64,000 bases of DNA. It comes from Marinobacter zhejiangensis. Lineage in GTDB: Bacteria > Pseudomonadota > Gammaproteobacteria > Pseudomonadales > Oleiphilaceae. Below the pieces are notes generated by a model. It was not told where the DNA came from, made no database searches, and saw only the letters and a program-made list of their open reading frames with translations. The stretch is from positions 310,001 to 374,000 of the forward strand of contig NZ_FOUE01000001.1 in the NCBI RefSeq assembly GCF_900114775.1, read 5' to 3'. Position numbers and translations under genes: made by a program. This document shows positions 43,738 to 51,603 of this stretch, one piece after another. Position 1 is the first letter of the stretch. Every line of letters begins with the position of its first letter.

Positions 43738-45428
43738 GGCGAGGCAGCCTCGGGAGCGCCGTCGTTGCCGGCCACCTCCGAGTACAGGGTAACGCCGTTA
43801 CGCCCATGCTTCTTGCGGTGGTACATGGCCTCATCGGCCCCGTTCAGTGCCGCCTCGGCGTTTCCAAAGGCACCCAGCATGGCAATGCCGGCGCTCAACG
43901 TAACCTGGAATTCAACGTCCTGACTGGAGAAGACAATCCCCGAGAACTGGTCACACACGTCCTGAAGAATCCGCAAGGCCTGGGCTTCACCGCAATCCGG
44001 CAACACCACCACAAACTCTTCGCCACCGTAACGGCCAATAATGTCGCTTTTCCGCAAGCGATGGCGCAACAGGTTCGCCAGGGAGCGAATCACCGTGTCA
44101 CCGGTGGCGTGACCGTAAGTGTCATTGACGGACTTGAAATGGTCCAGGTCCAGCATCGCCACCGCAGCCACCTGCCCGTAACGCTGGCAGCGTGAGAATT
44201 CTTTGGCCAACTCTTGCTTGATCAGTGAGTGCTTCATCAGCCCGGTCAGGCTGTCCCGTGACGCCAGCTTGGCCAGTTGCCGGGCCCGGGTGCAGCGGGC
44301 CTTGACCACCGACACCAGGCGCGTGTCGGAGATCGGCTTTTCAATAAAATCATCGGCGCCCTGGGCAACCGCTGAAATCTGCATGTCGCGGTCGTGTTCC
44401 GACGACAGGTAGACGATGGGCAGGCCCAACCACTCCGGCTGGAAACGCACCATGCGTGCCAGGCTAACCCCGGAATACGGCGCCATATTGATGTCCATCA
44501 GCAGAATGTCCGGGCGGAACTCCGCCAACTCGGACATCACCTCGGATGGCTCAGTGATAACTTTTACCTTCAGGCCACCGTTGTCCAGTACCAGCCGGTA
44601 ATGCTCGGCAAGTTCCTCGTCATCCTCAACGATCATTACCCGGCCACCCGCGCTCTCTTCCCACTCCTGGCTGAGTTGTTCAATGCGATCCGCAAGCGCG
44701 GGCACATCCACCGGCAATGGGAAAAAGCCACCAGCCCCGGTCGCGGCGGCTTGGTAACGCACATCAAAGGAGTCATTTCGCGCCAGAAAAATCACCAATT
44801 TGCGGTGCAACTGTTTATGGCGATCGAACGCTGGCTGCAGCTCTTCCTGCAGCTCGACGTTGGCAATAACGGTGGTAACACCACTGTCCAGGTCCGCCGC
44901 CAGAAACGCCTCAACGCTGTCATACACGACAACCTCGTAACCATAGCGAGAGAGGTTTTCCGCCAGTTCCCGACCCACCTCCGGGTCCGACTCAATCAGG
45001 TCTACCCGCAGCAACAGTTCCGGCGCAACCTCCGTTACTGCGTTCTGCAGGACCGGTAGGGCACTGTCACCCGCATCAGACGCCAACAGCGATTTCAGGC
45101 TGTCGAGACGGGTGAAAAAGTCGGCATCAAGCGCTCGCTCTAACCTTGCCAGCTGGCCTTCGCTGTCCCCTTCGACCACCACTTGCAGGCATTCCTCCAG
45201 CTCTCTGGCTTGCAAGCCAAAGGCAGAAAACCCGAAGGTGCCGGCAGACCCGGCCAGCCGGTGCAACCAGCCATAGCCTTCACGCACTGCCGCCAATCCA
45301 GCTTCATTCGGCCCGGCAGTACGGATGAGGTCGATATAGAGGCCCAATTCAGCAGCTACACGAGCAACGAATTGGGATTTAAGCGTCTCCAGTTTCGCTA
45401 CAACGTCCTGGTATCCGCCGTTTGGCAT
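43734..45428 (-). CDS. Hpt-REC-REC-GGDEF diguanylate cyclase response regulator
   Basis: 564 residues. N-terminal Hpt domain (about 1-100, histidine in WLHRLAGSAGTFGFSA), a first receiver (about 133-245) that has lost its phospho-acceptor (VIANVEL where ILLDI is expected), a normal second receiver (about 263-380, ILLMDINM), then GGDEF (about 400-560) with active-site GGEEF. Five residues before it is RKSD, an intact inhibitory (I) site. It should make cyclic di-GMP under control of phosphorylation. First gene of the operon. Confidence 0.92.
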   Translation of the reverse strand: MPNGGYQDVVAKLETLKSQFVARVAAELGLYIDLIRTAGPNEAGLAAVREGYGWLHRLAGSAGTFGFSAFGLQARELEECLQVVVEGDSEGQLARLERALDADFFTRLDSLKSLLASDAGDSALPVLQNAVTEVAPELLLRVDLIESDPEVGRELAENLSRYGYEVVVYDSVEAFLAADLDSGVTTVIANVELQEELQPAFDRHKQLHRKLVIFLARNDSFDVRYQAAATGAGGFFPLPVDVPALADRIEQLSQEWEESAGGRVMIVEDDEELAEHYRLVLDNGGLKVKVITEPSEVMSELAEFRPDILLMDINMAPYSGVSLARMVRFQPEWLGLPIVYLSSEHDRDMQISAVAQGADDFIEKPISDTRLVSVVKARCTRARQLAKLASRDSLTGLMKHSLIKQELAKEFSRCQRYGQVAAVAMLDLDHFKSVNDTYGHATGDTVIRSLANLLRHRLRKSDIIGRYGGEEFVVVLPDCGEAQALRILQDVCDQFSGIVFSSQDVEFQVTLSAGIAMLGAFGNAEAALNGADEAMYHRKKHGRNGVTLYSEVAGNDGAPEAASP

Positions 45429-45713
45429 TCAGATCCCCTTAGTTTTCCCTGTTCATTCTTTTGATGTGCCGGAAATACCCGCGTTATGTGGCCCTGGGTC
45501 CGGACAGGAATCGTTTATTCGTCATGGTCCCCACTATAGCGTTCATTTGAGATTGAGACGACTGTCACTTTGTCCTACTCCCCGGCCTGTGGCTGCGCCC
45601 CCAGAATCGCAGGCCCCCTCGCTGGTCGCAGCGTCCGGTTCGAGGCGAAAATTTGCGGCACCTTTGCAGAAATTTTGCGGCGCTGGCGGTGGAGCGAAAC
45701 GTTGGCTTTTGCG

Positions 45714-47222
45714 ATGATGGCAGCAATCTCGTTTTCATCAACCACTGACAGAGCAGCCCCTCGCACCGTGAAACACGACTGCCACTACCACCCAGGCGAC
45801 CCCGCCAAATGGCACTGCAGTGAGTGCCAGGTTCATTACTGCAGCCGGTGTATGCCTGACGCCGACACCCACAGGGGCCGCGGCGTTTGCCCAAAATGCA
45901 ACCGCAACCTGCGCTATCTCGGCGCAGCCACGGAGGTTGAACCCTTCTGGAACCGGCTTGGCGCGTTTTTCCGTTACCCGTTCCACGCCGACCCGCTGAT
46001 CGTTATTGCGATCTGTACGCTGGTTCCCTTGGCATTATCGGCCAATATTTTCGGCCTGGTGGTGAGCCTGCTGCTGGTCATGGCACTGCTGAAGTACACC
46101 TATGAGGTCATCAATCGCACCGCAGAAGGCCATATGACACCGCCGCCGGTCGCCACGGCGTTTACCGGCGATGGATTCGGCATCGTGTTTCTACAGCTTC
46201 TTGTGTTTGTCGGCATGGGCGCGCTGATCGCGTCCGCCGGCATGCTGGGCGGCCCAATGCTGGCGATGATCGCCATGGCATTCGTGATCCTGGTGCTGCC
46301 GGCGAGTGTGATGGTGCTGGCCATGGAGCGATCGGCACTGGCCGCCGTCAACCCGCTGCACCTCACCGGACTGATTGCCCGTATTGGCTGGCCATACTTC
46401 CTGCTCTATGGCTACCTGGTACTACTGACCCTGGCTTCTGGCGCGGCACAGGACTTTGCACTGTCACACTTCTCACCCTGGTTGGCCGGGCCGGTGTCCG
46501 GTTTCCTCAACAGTACCTTTACCCTGATCCTGTTCCACATGCTGGGCTACCTGCTGTTCCAGTACCAGGAAGAACTGGGCTTTGCCAGCGACCTGCAAGA
46601 CGATAGCAGCCAGCAGGACACAACCCAGCGTGACCGAGCTCCGCGCCTGGACGCGGACATCGACATGGATCTCAAGGACGGCAACTACGACCGGGTCCAG
46701 TCGGCACTGATCAGCGCCCTCAAGCGAGATCCGGACAACAGCCACCGCCTGGAGCAGCTCTATAAACTGCTGGTCGCCCGCAACGACAATGCCGAACTGT
46801 ATCGGCGCCATGTGCCCCTGCTGGGCTGGCTGGTGGATCATAACAACGGGGCCGGTATTGCCGACCTGCTGGCGCGACTGGAGCCGCTCAACCCCAACCT
46901 CCAGCTCGACGATCCGGAACTGGCCGAGCGTTGTGCCCGCTGCCTTTACCATCAAGGCGAGTACCGACAGGCCCTGAAGCTGCTGCAAGACTTCCACAAG
47001 CGCTTCCCGGACAGCCACACACTGGCGCCCGCCTATATTCTGGCGGCCCAGATCCTGGCGAACGGGATGGATCAATGGGAAAAAGCGGCGGCCTTCCTCG
47101 GCTTCGTCAAGAAGCGCTGCCAGAACCACCCACTGCACAGCCAGGTGGATGGCTTTATGCAGCAGGTGGCGAATCGCGAGCCACTGAAAGGCCCAAGGGC
47201 GACCTTTACCGTCAGCGACTAG
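45714..47222 (+). CDS. Zinc-finger / multi-pass membrane / TPR-like protein
   Basis: About 502 residues; function unknown. An N-terminal B-box-like zinc finger has Cys23, His26, Cys35, Cys38, Cys43, Cys46, Cys59 and Cys62 (HYHPGDPAKWHCSECQVHYC...CPKC). About six membrane helices follow (residues about 90-310), in the manner of DUF4013-type proteins. A cytosolic C-terminal region (320-490) is made of TPR-like helical hairpins (GEYRQALKLLQDFHKRFPDS). That region resembles the C-terminal part of the convergent rhomboid gene. The start is uncertain: the ATG pair at 45714/45717 lacks a good ribosome site, a GTG at 45768 lies just before the finger, and an open frame extends back to 45570. The gap 45429-45713 shows no other gene. 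Confidence 0.75.
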   Translation: MMAAISFSSTTDRAAPRTVKHDCHYHPGDPAKWHCSECQVHYCSRCMPDADTHRGRGVCPKCNRNLRYLGAATEVEPFWNRLGAFFRYPFHADPLIVIAICTLVPLALSANIFGLVVSLLLVMALLKYTYEVINRTAEGHMTPPPVATAFTGDGFGIVFLQLLVFVGMGALIASAGMLGGPMLAMIAMAFVILVLPASVMVLAMERSALAAVNPLHLTGLIARIGWPYFLLYGYLVLLTLASGAAQDFALSHFSPWLAGPVSGFLNSTFTLILFHMLGYLLFQYQEELGFASDLQDDSSQQDTTQRDRAPRLDADIDMDLKDGNYDRVQSALISALKRDPDNSHRLEQLYKLLVARNDNAELYRRHVPLLGWLVDHNNGAGIADLLARLEPLNPNLQLDDPELAERCARCLYHQGEYRQALKLLQDFHKRFPDSHTLAPAYILAAQILANGMDQWEKAAAFLGFVKKRCQNHPLHSQVDGFMQQVANREPLKGPRATFTVSD

Positions 47223-47248
47223 CGGTACTGAAAACCGCTAGGGCCTCA

Positions 47249-48703
47249 CTAGACCGGTGCCGCGCCGCTAAGGATCTGTTTGTAGTAGCGGGCCTTGGGG
47301 GACATCTGGCGCTTGTCGAACTCGTCCGCCAGCAGCTGGCAGGCCTCCGCCACCAGCACCGGGTCGCCGGTTGCCCGTAGGCGCTCAAAGGCCTTTTCGG
47401 CCTGTTTGAGGTGGTCCGAACGCAAGCTGGCGAACAGCACCCGGTTGTGGTCTTCCGCCGCCAGGGGGTGATGGGCTTCGCCCTTGCCGAGGTATTCCTG
47501 CCAGACTTCCGTCATTCGTTCGGTGAGCTTCTGCCCCAGGGCTTCCGCCATCAGCTCCCGGGTGCGATCCCGGTACGCCACCAGGTCCGGTCGCAACTTG
47601 GCGATGTGATAAAGGTGCTCCAACAGCACCAGACGGTCCGGATAACGTTCCCGCAATGCCTCGAACTGCCGCCTGGCGAGGTCGAAATCCATACGCCCCA
47701 GGCTGGCCATGGCCTGGGCGTAGGACGTGGTGAATCGTTGGTCCTGTTGCTCCGGTTCCGGCTCATAGAAGGAAGCCTTGACCTGGAACCAGCTCCGCCC
47801 CAACAGCAGGATGACCCCGGCACCCGCCACCAAACCACCCGCGTGCGCCATGTAGGCCACGCCGGTGGCACCGGCGAAGAAGTGATCGTAGATTTCCTTG
47901 CCCAGCCAGACCGGCAGCATTGCCAGAGCGGGGGCGCGGAAGTAATTGAAGTACACCCAGAAAAAGCCAAAGAAACGGATGGTCTGACGGCCGTAGATCG
48001 CCACATACATCCCCATCAATCCGGCGATGGAGCCCGACGCCCCCACCAGGGGTATTGAGCTGCCCGTGGAAAATGCGCTGAATACCAATCCCGATACAAC
48101 ACCACACAGCAGGTAGGCGATCAGGTACCGCCCCACTCCCAGGGCCTTCTCCACGGTGAAGCCCAGCAGGAACAGGAACACCATGTTACCGATCAGGTGT
48201 CCCCAGCCACCGTGAAGGAACTGGTAAGTAATCAGCGTGGATGGGGCCATCTCGGCCGGCACCAGACCGGCACGAAAGCTACTCAATTCGAGCATCAGGT
48301 CATGGATCGGCTCGCGTTCCCCACGCCACTGTTTACGCTCCGATGTCGGCCACAGGATCTCCTGGTTGTCCTGCATGTACAGGTAAAACTCAATATCAAA
48401 CGCCATCATGCCAGCCTGGCTAAGTTCGTCCTGGCGCTTCATGGCGAGCTGAAACAGTTCCAGCCGCTCGGTCATTTCGCTGGCGTTCTCGATGCCGATC
48501 TGGCGCTGGAGATAGTTCTCGTAGACCGGCGCCTCCAGTTCCAGCAGGCCGGACTCCAGGTACGTTTCCAACACCTCTTCGGCAACCCGGTCGTCATCAC
48601 TCTGGTAGAACACAAAGACCAGGAAGCAGGCCAGCATCAGGCTCAGGGTGACCCAGGGGGGACGTTTCCAGTTAATCGTGTTTTCGGCGGGAACAATCAG
48701 CAT
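47249..48703 (-). CDS. Rhomboid-family intramembrane serine protease with TPR-like tail
   Basis: 484 residues. One N-terminal helix (17-34), a long extramembrane loop (36-150), then the rhomboid core: HGGWGHLIGNM (164-174, Asn173), catalytic Ser223 in GASGSIAGLMG and His287 in AYMAHAGGLVAG. About 180 residues follow as a soluble helical tail (from residue 310). That tail includes DFDLARRQFEALRERYPDRLVLLEHLY, similar to the tail of the facing gene. Rhomboids cut membrane proteins within or near the membrane; the substrate is unknown. The 26-base gap between convergent stops is tight. Confidence 0.9.
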   Translation of the reverse strand: MLIVPAENTINWKRPPWVTLSLMLACFLVFVFYQSDDDRVAEEVLETYLESGLLELEAPVYENYLQRQIGIENASEMTERLELFQLAMKRQDELSQAGMMAFDIEFYLYMQDNQEILWPTSERKQWRGEREPIHDLMLELSSFRAGLVPAEMAPSTLITYQFLHGGWGHLIGNMVFLFLLGFTVEKALGVGRYLIAYLLCGVVSGLVFSAFSTGSSIPLVGASGSIAGLMGMYVAIYGRQTIRFFGFFWVYFNYFRAPALAMLPVWLGKEIYDHFFAGATGVAYMAHAGGLVAGAGVILLLGRSWFQVKASFYEPEPEQQDQRFTTSYAQAMASLGRMDFDLARRQFEALRERYPDRLVLLEHLYHIAKLRPDLVAYRDRTRELMAEALGQKLTERMTEVWQEYLGKGEAHHPLAAEDHNRVLFASLRSDHLKQAEKAFERLRATGDPVLVAEACQLLADEFDKRQMSPKARYYKQILSGAAPV

Positions 48704-48844
48704 GGGTGGTCACATTTCATCATAATCGGTCGGAATATCTCTGCTTTTTACCACAGCATTGCCTGCTTTTCGCGCTGAAATAGCTCCTGACGACGCCGCT
48801 GTGAGCGGCCACACATATCAGCAAGTCATCGGGAGTCATCCGCA

Positions 48845-49522
48845 ATGTCACAGGAATTTCACATTAATCGAGTTCAATCTGCCCGGCCCCAGTGGCGTTC
48901 AGCCCTGGGCGTACTGCTGGTCAGCGGTCTGGTCGGTTGCAGTGCCACGGCGGAAATGCCACCTAAGATCAACACGAATATCGACCAATCGCCAATTGCT
49001 GCTTCATCCGGCACCGCCAATAGTGATGAGCAACAACAAGAACCAGTGAACCACCTGAGTGAGGAAGCCGACATGACCGTTCTCGTACTGGACAACCCGG
49101 AATTGCTGGCCAAAGCGGCCTACCTGGATGCCCAGCCCCTGGTAGCGATCGAAGAACTGGCAGAAGCCCCTCGCCGCCCCCACCGGCTGCGTTTCCATTA
49201 CGGCTTTGACAAGCAACAACTGAACGCAGACGACCAGTCTATCCTGCGTCAACATGCGGTGTACCTGAGGGCACACCCGGAAATGACGGTTCAGATTCAC
49301 GGCCATACCGATAATTTTGGCGCGGAAGAGTACAACACATTCCTGTCCCGCCTGCGGGCCTCGGCCGCGGCCAGGATTCTCAAAGAGGAAGGTGTGAGGG
49401 AATCACAAATCCAGGTGACCGGTTGGGGAAGCAGCCGCCCACTGGCCCTGCCAGAAGATCACGCCGCCAATCGCCGGCTGGAACTGGAATACCGCAGCGA
49501 ACAGATGGCCAAAGCTCAGTAA
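48845..49522 (+). CDS. OmpA-family lipoprotein (Pal-like)
   Basis: 225 residues. A lipobox LVGC (Cys32) follows a hydrophobic stretch, with an arginine-containing head of about 18 residues. A low-complexity linker (35-110) leads to an OmpA peptidoglycan-binding domain (FHYGFDKQQLNADDQSILRQHAVYL, HGHTDNFGAEEYNTFLSRLRASAAARIL, GWGSSRPLALPEDHAANRRLELEY). It probably links the outer membrane to the wall, like Pal, but the long linker and lack of neighbouring tol genes make it a paralogue. Confidence 0.87.
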   Translation: MSQEFHINRVQSARPQWRSALGVLLVSGLVGCSATAEMPPKINTNIDQSPIAASSGTANSDEQQQEPVNHLSEEADMTVLVLDNPELLAKAAYLDAQPLVAIEELAEAPRRPHRLRFHYGFDKQQLNADDQSILRQHAVYLRAHPEMTVQIHGHTDNFGAEEYNTFLSRLRASAAARILKEEGVRESQIQVTGWGSSRPLALPEDHAANRRLELEYRSEQMAKAQ

Positions 49523-49542
49523 CAGGCCACGCCCCGAGATTT

Positions 49543-49563
49543 CCGGCCCCTGTTCAGGGCCGG
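49543..49563. terminator. Hairpin between convergent lipoprotein and MAPEG genes
   Basis: CCGGCCC-CTGTTCA-GGGCCGG stem of seven base pairs, 21 bases after one stop and about 20 before the other. No T-run follows, so it may be a weak shared terminator. Confidence 0.45.
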
Positions 49564-49582
49564 GATCCCGGAGTTCTGGGGT

Positions 49583-49984
49583 TCAGGCGTTGAACCGGAA
49601 GACGTTGAGCAAGACGGCGATGGCCAACGCCAGCATTGCCAGCCAGGTTAGCAAAATCCCGACAAAACGGGCCTTGTGGGCCCCACCCCGTCCATTGACC
49701 ATGCCCCAGGCATGCAGCAGGCGACCAATAACAAAGGTCATGCCCAGGCCATAAATCCATTCCAGGGTTACCCCGTTAAGCTCTCCGATGGCCATCAACA
49801 CCAGGGTGATCGGTGCATACTCCACCAGATTCGCCTGGGTTCTTACCGCCACTTCAAAGTCCCGGTCGTCGTTGACCCCGAGTCCCTTTCGATACTTGAT
49901 ACGGAACGTCGCTACCCGGAACGACAGGATAATCAGCAGCAGCGTACAAACGCTGGCAAAAACAGCGGTGACAGGCAGGATCAT
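49583..49984 (-). CDS. MAPEG family membrane protein
   Basis: 133 residues with four membrane helices. The signature between helices 1 and 2 reads FRIKYRKGLGVNDDRDFEVAVRTQANLVEYAPITLVLM, the E-x-x-x-R-x-x-N-x-x-E/Y pattern of MAPEG proteins (microsomal glutathione transferase relatives). It is probably a small membrane-bound glutathione-using enzyme, but the substrate is unknown. It follows the GlsB-family gene by two bases on the same strand, so they share a transcript. Confidence 0.87.
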   Translation of the reverse strand: MILPVTAVFASVCTLLLIILSFRVATFRIKYRKGLGVNDDRDFEVAVRTQANLVEYAPITLVLMAIGELNGVTLEWIYGLGMTFVIGRLLHAWGMVNGRGGAHKARFVGILLTWLAMLALAIAVLLNVFRFNA

Positions 49985-49986
49985 GC

Positions 49987-50232
49987 TCAGGCCTTCTTCA
50001 ACTTACCAACAATAAAGAGCAACAGCACCGCCCCGGCAGTGGCCGTCACCAGCTCCCCGATCATGCTCTGGGACGCCAGGCCCAGAAGCCGAAATACGAA
50101 ACCGCCGATCACCGACCCGACAATGCCGATACCGATGTTGGCAAGGGCGCCAAAGCCCCGCCCCTTCATGATCAAACCGGCCAGCCAGCCGGCCACACCA
50201 CCAATGATCAGAAACAGAATCAGTCCCATCAT
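49987..50232 (-). CDS. GlsB/YeaQ/YmgE family stress-response membrane protein
   Basis: 81 residues with three helices and glycine-rich turns: GGVAGWLAGLIMKGRGFGALANIGIGIVGSVIGGFV. This is the transglycosylase-associated protein family, small stress-induced inner-membrane proteins whose mechanism is unclear. The ATG-ATG pair at 50232/50229 is preceded by AAGGAG. It lies 31 bases after plsC and runs straight into the MAPEG gene. Confidence 0.85.
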   Translation of the reverse strand: MMGLILFLIIGGVAGWLAGLIMKGRGFGALANIGIGIVGSVIGGFVFRLLGLASQSMIGELVTATAGAVLLLFIVGKLKKA

Positions 50233-50263
50233 ACCTTTCTCCTTACGTGTCTGTTGTTGCCGC

Positions 50264-50971
50264 TCAGTTTGGTGACAGTTCCGCAATGGCCGCTTCCATC
50301 TGGGCGCGGCAGCGCTCCATCAGATCAGGGATATCATCCACTGTCAGGCCTGCGGTTTCCAGCACCGGCAGCACCCGCACCCTGACCGCCTCATAGCGGC
50401 CACTGACTGCGGAAGTCTTGCCGGAATAGTGACCGGCGCAGATCATGGTAATCGGGGCACCGGAGCTGACTGCCGCATGGAAGGCACCTTTCTTGAAACG
50501 CCCCAGTCCCTTGCCGTGACTGCGGGTACCTTCGGGGAAAATCCAGACGCTTTTGTGCTCGCGGGATATGGCTTCGGTGGTGGCCTGCATGGCGGCGACC
50601 GCCTGATGGGATTTGGACCGGTTAATCAGCACATTGCCGCCAAGCCAGAACACTTGGCCGAAGAATGGGGCCCAGGCCAGGATCGATTTGCCAACGGTCA
50701 CGGTTCGCGGCGGTAGCAGGTCACCCAGGACAAAGAGGTCATCGTTGTGCTGGTGGTTGGCGATGAGAACCGTCGGGCGATTCTGGGGAATGAGTTCACG
50801 ACCTTCGATCGGCCGTTTCAGGCCAAGAATGCAGCGACCGGTGTATGCCAGCCAGCGGCCAAGCACACGGTTATTGTTCGGGTTGAAGGGGCGCGCCAGG
50901 CAAATGACCAGGCCAACCAGACAGACCACCGGCACCGTCAGCCAGGCCAGAAATTTACGTACAAATCCCAT
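50264..50971 (-). CDS. plsC: 1-acyl-sn-glycerol-3-phosphate acyltransferase (PlsC-like)
   Basis: 235 residues. A membrane anchor (about 7-26) precedes the acyltransferase motifs: HX4D in ANHQHNDDLFV, then GGNVLINR, FPEGTRSHGKG and a late APITMICAG. PlsC acylates lysophosphatidate to phosphatidate in phospholipid synthesis. Two adjacent ATGs exist (50974, 50971); the second is better spaced from AGGT. It heads a small plsC-glsB-MAPEG cluster. Confidence 0.87.
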   Translation of the reverse strand: MGFVRKFLAWLTVPVVCLVGLVICLARPFNPNNNRVLGRWLAYTGRCILGLKRPIEGRELIPQNRPTVLIANHQHNDDLFVLGDLLPPRTVTVGKSILAWAPFFGQVFWLGGNVLINRSKSHQAVAAMQATTEAISREHKSVWIFPEGTRSHGKGLGRFKKGAFHAAVSSGAPITMICAGHYSGKTSAVSGRYEAVRVRVLPVLETAGLTVDDIPDLMERCRAQMEAAIAELSPN

Positions 50972-51021
50972 CATAACTACCTGAAAAACCGATAAGGCGC
51001 ACAAGTGTACGCCAAATCCAT

Positions 51022-51603
51022 TCAGGTGTCCGTTACAGCGTGTTCCGACGTTTTCTGGCGCCGGGCCTCCACCACATAGCGCAGGGGGCCGTTACTGTTG
51101 AGGCTGTCAAAGGGGTAACAGGTGACCAGCAACAACCGGTCTGGCGGGGTATTGGCCAGGTCGATGAATTCCCGACGGCTGTCCACCACCCGGATATCCA
51201 CCACCTGGTATTCCCGCCAGTCTCCGTCCCGCTGTTGCAACTGAATGTGAGTGCCGGTTTCAACCGCTTCCAGAGCACGAAAATGGGTATCCCGATGACC
51301 CGCAATCATCACCGGCCCGACATCATCCGATGCCGGGGTCGCCTGTCCCGGGCCAAAGGCCAGGCTTTCGCCATGGACTCCATTGAGAACAATCCAGGAC
51401 AGACCGTTTTCAGGCAATGCCAACCGGGCCACCGGCCAGGTGTCGGCCCAGGGCCAGGGGCGGGTATCCACCCGCCGCGCCTGACTTTCCGCCCACGCCA
51501 TTTCAAGCAGTTCCTGAGCAAGCAGAGCCTTGGCCGGTATCCACAGGCCCACCGCTAACATCATGCCCGAGATGCTAAAGGCTATGGCAATCATCACTTT
51601 CAT
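51022..51603 (-). CDS. Class GN (marine proteobacterial) sortase
   Basis: 193 residues. N-terminal membrane segment (about 2-22), then the sortase barrel with His103 in AGHRDTHF, catalytic Cys162 in LLVTCYPFD and Arg175 in GPLRYVVEAR. It is of the dedicated Gram-negative type that joins one target protein encoded beside it. The ATG (51601-51603) overlaps the stop of the target gene (ATGA), so the two are co-translated. It presumably acts at the periplasmic face. Confidence 0.92.
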   Translation of the reverse strand: MKVMIAIAFSISGMMLAVGLWIPAKALLAQELLEMAWAESQARRVDTRPWPWADTWPVARLALPENGLSWIVLNGVHGESLAFGPGQATPASDDVGPVMIAGHRDTHFRALEAVETGTHIQLQQRDGDWREYQVVDIRVVDSRREFIDLANTPPDRLLLVTCYPFDSLNSNGPLRYVVEARRQKTSEHAVTDT

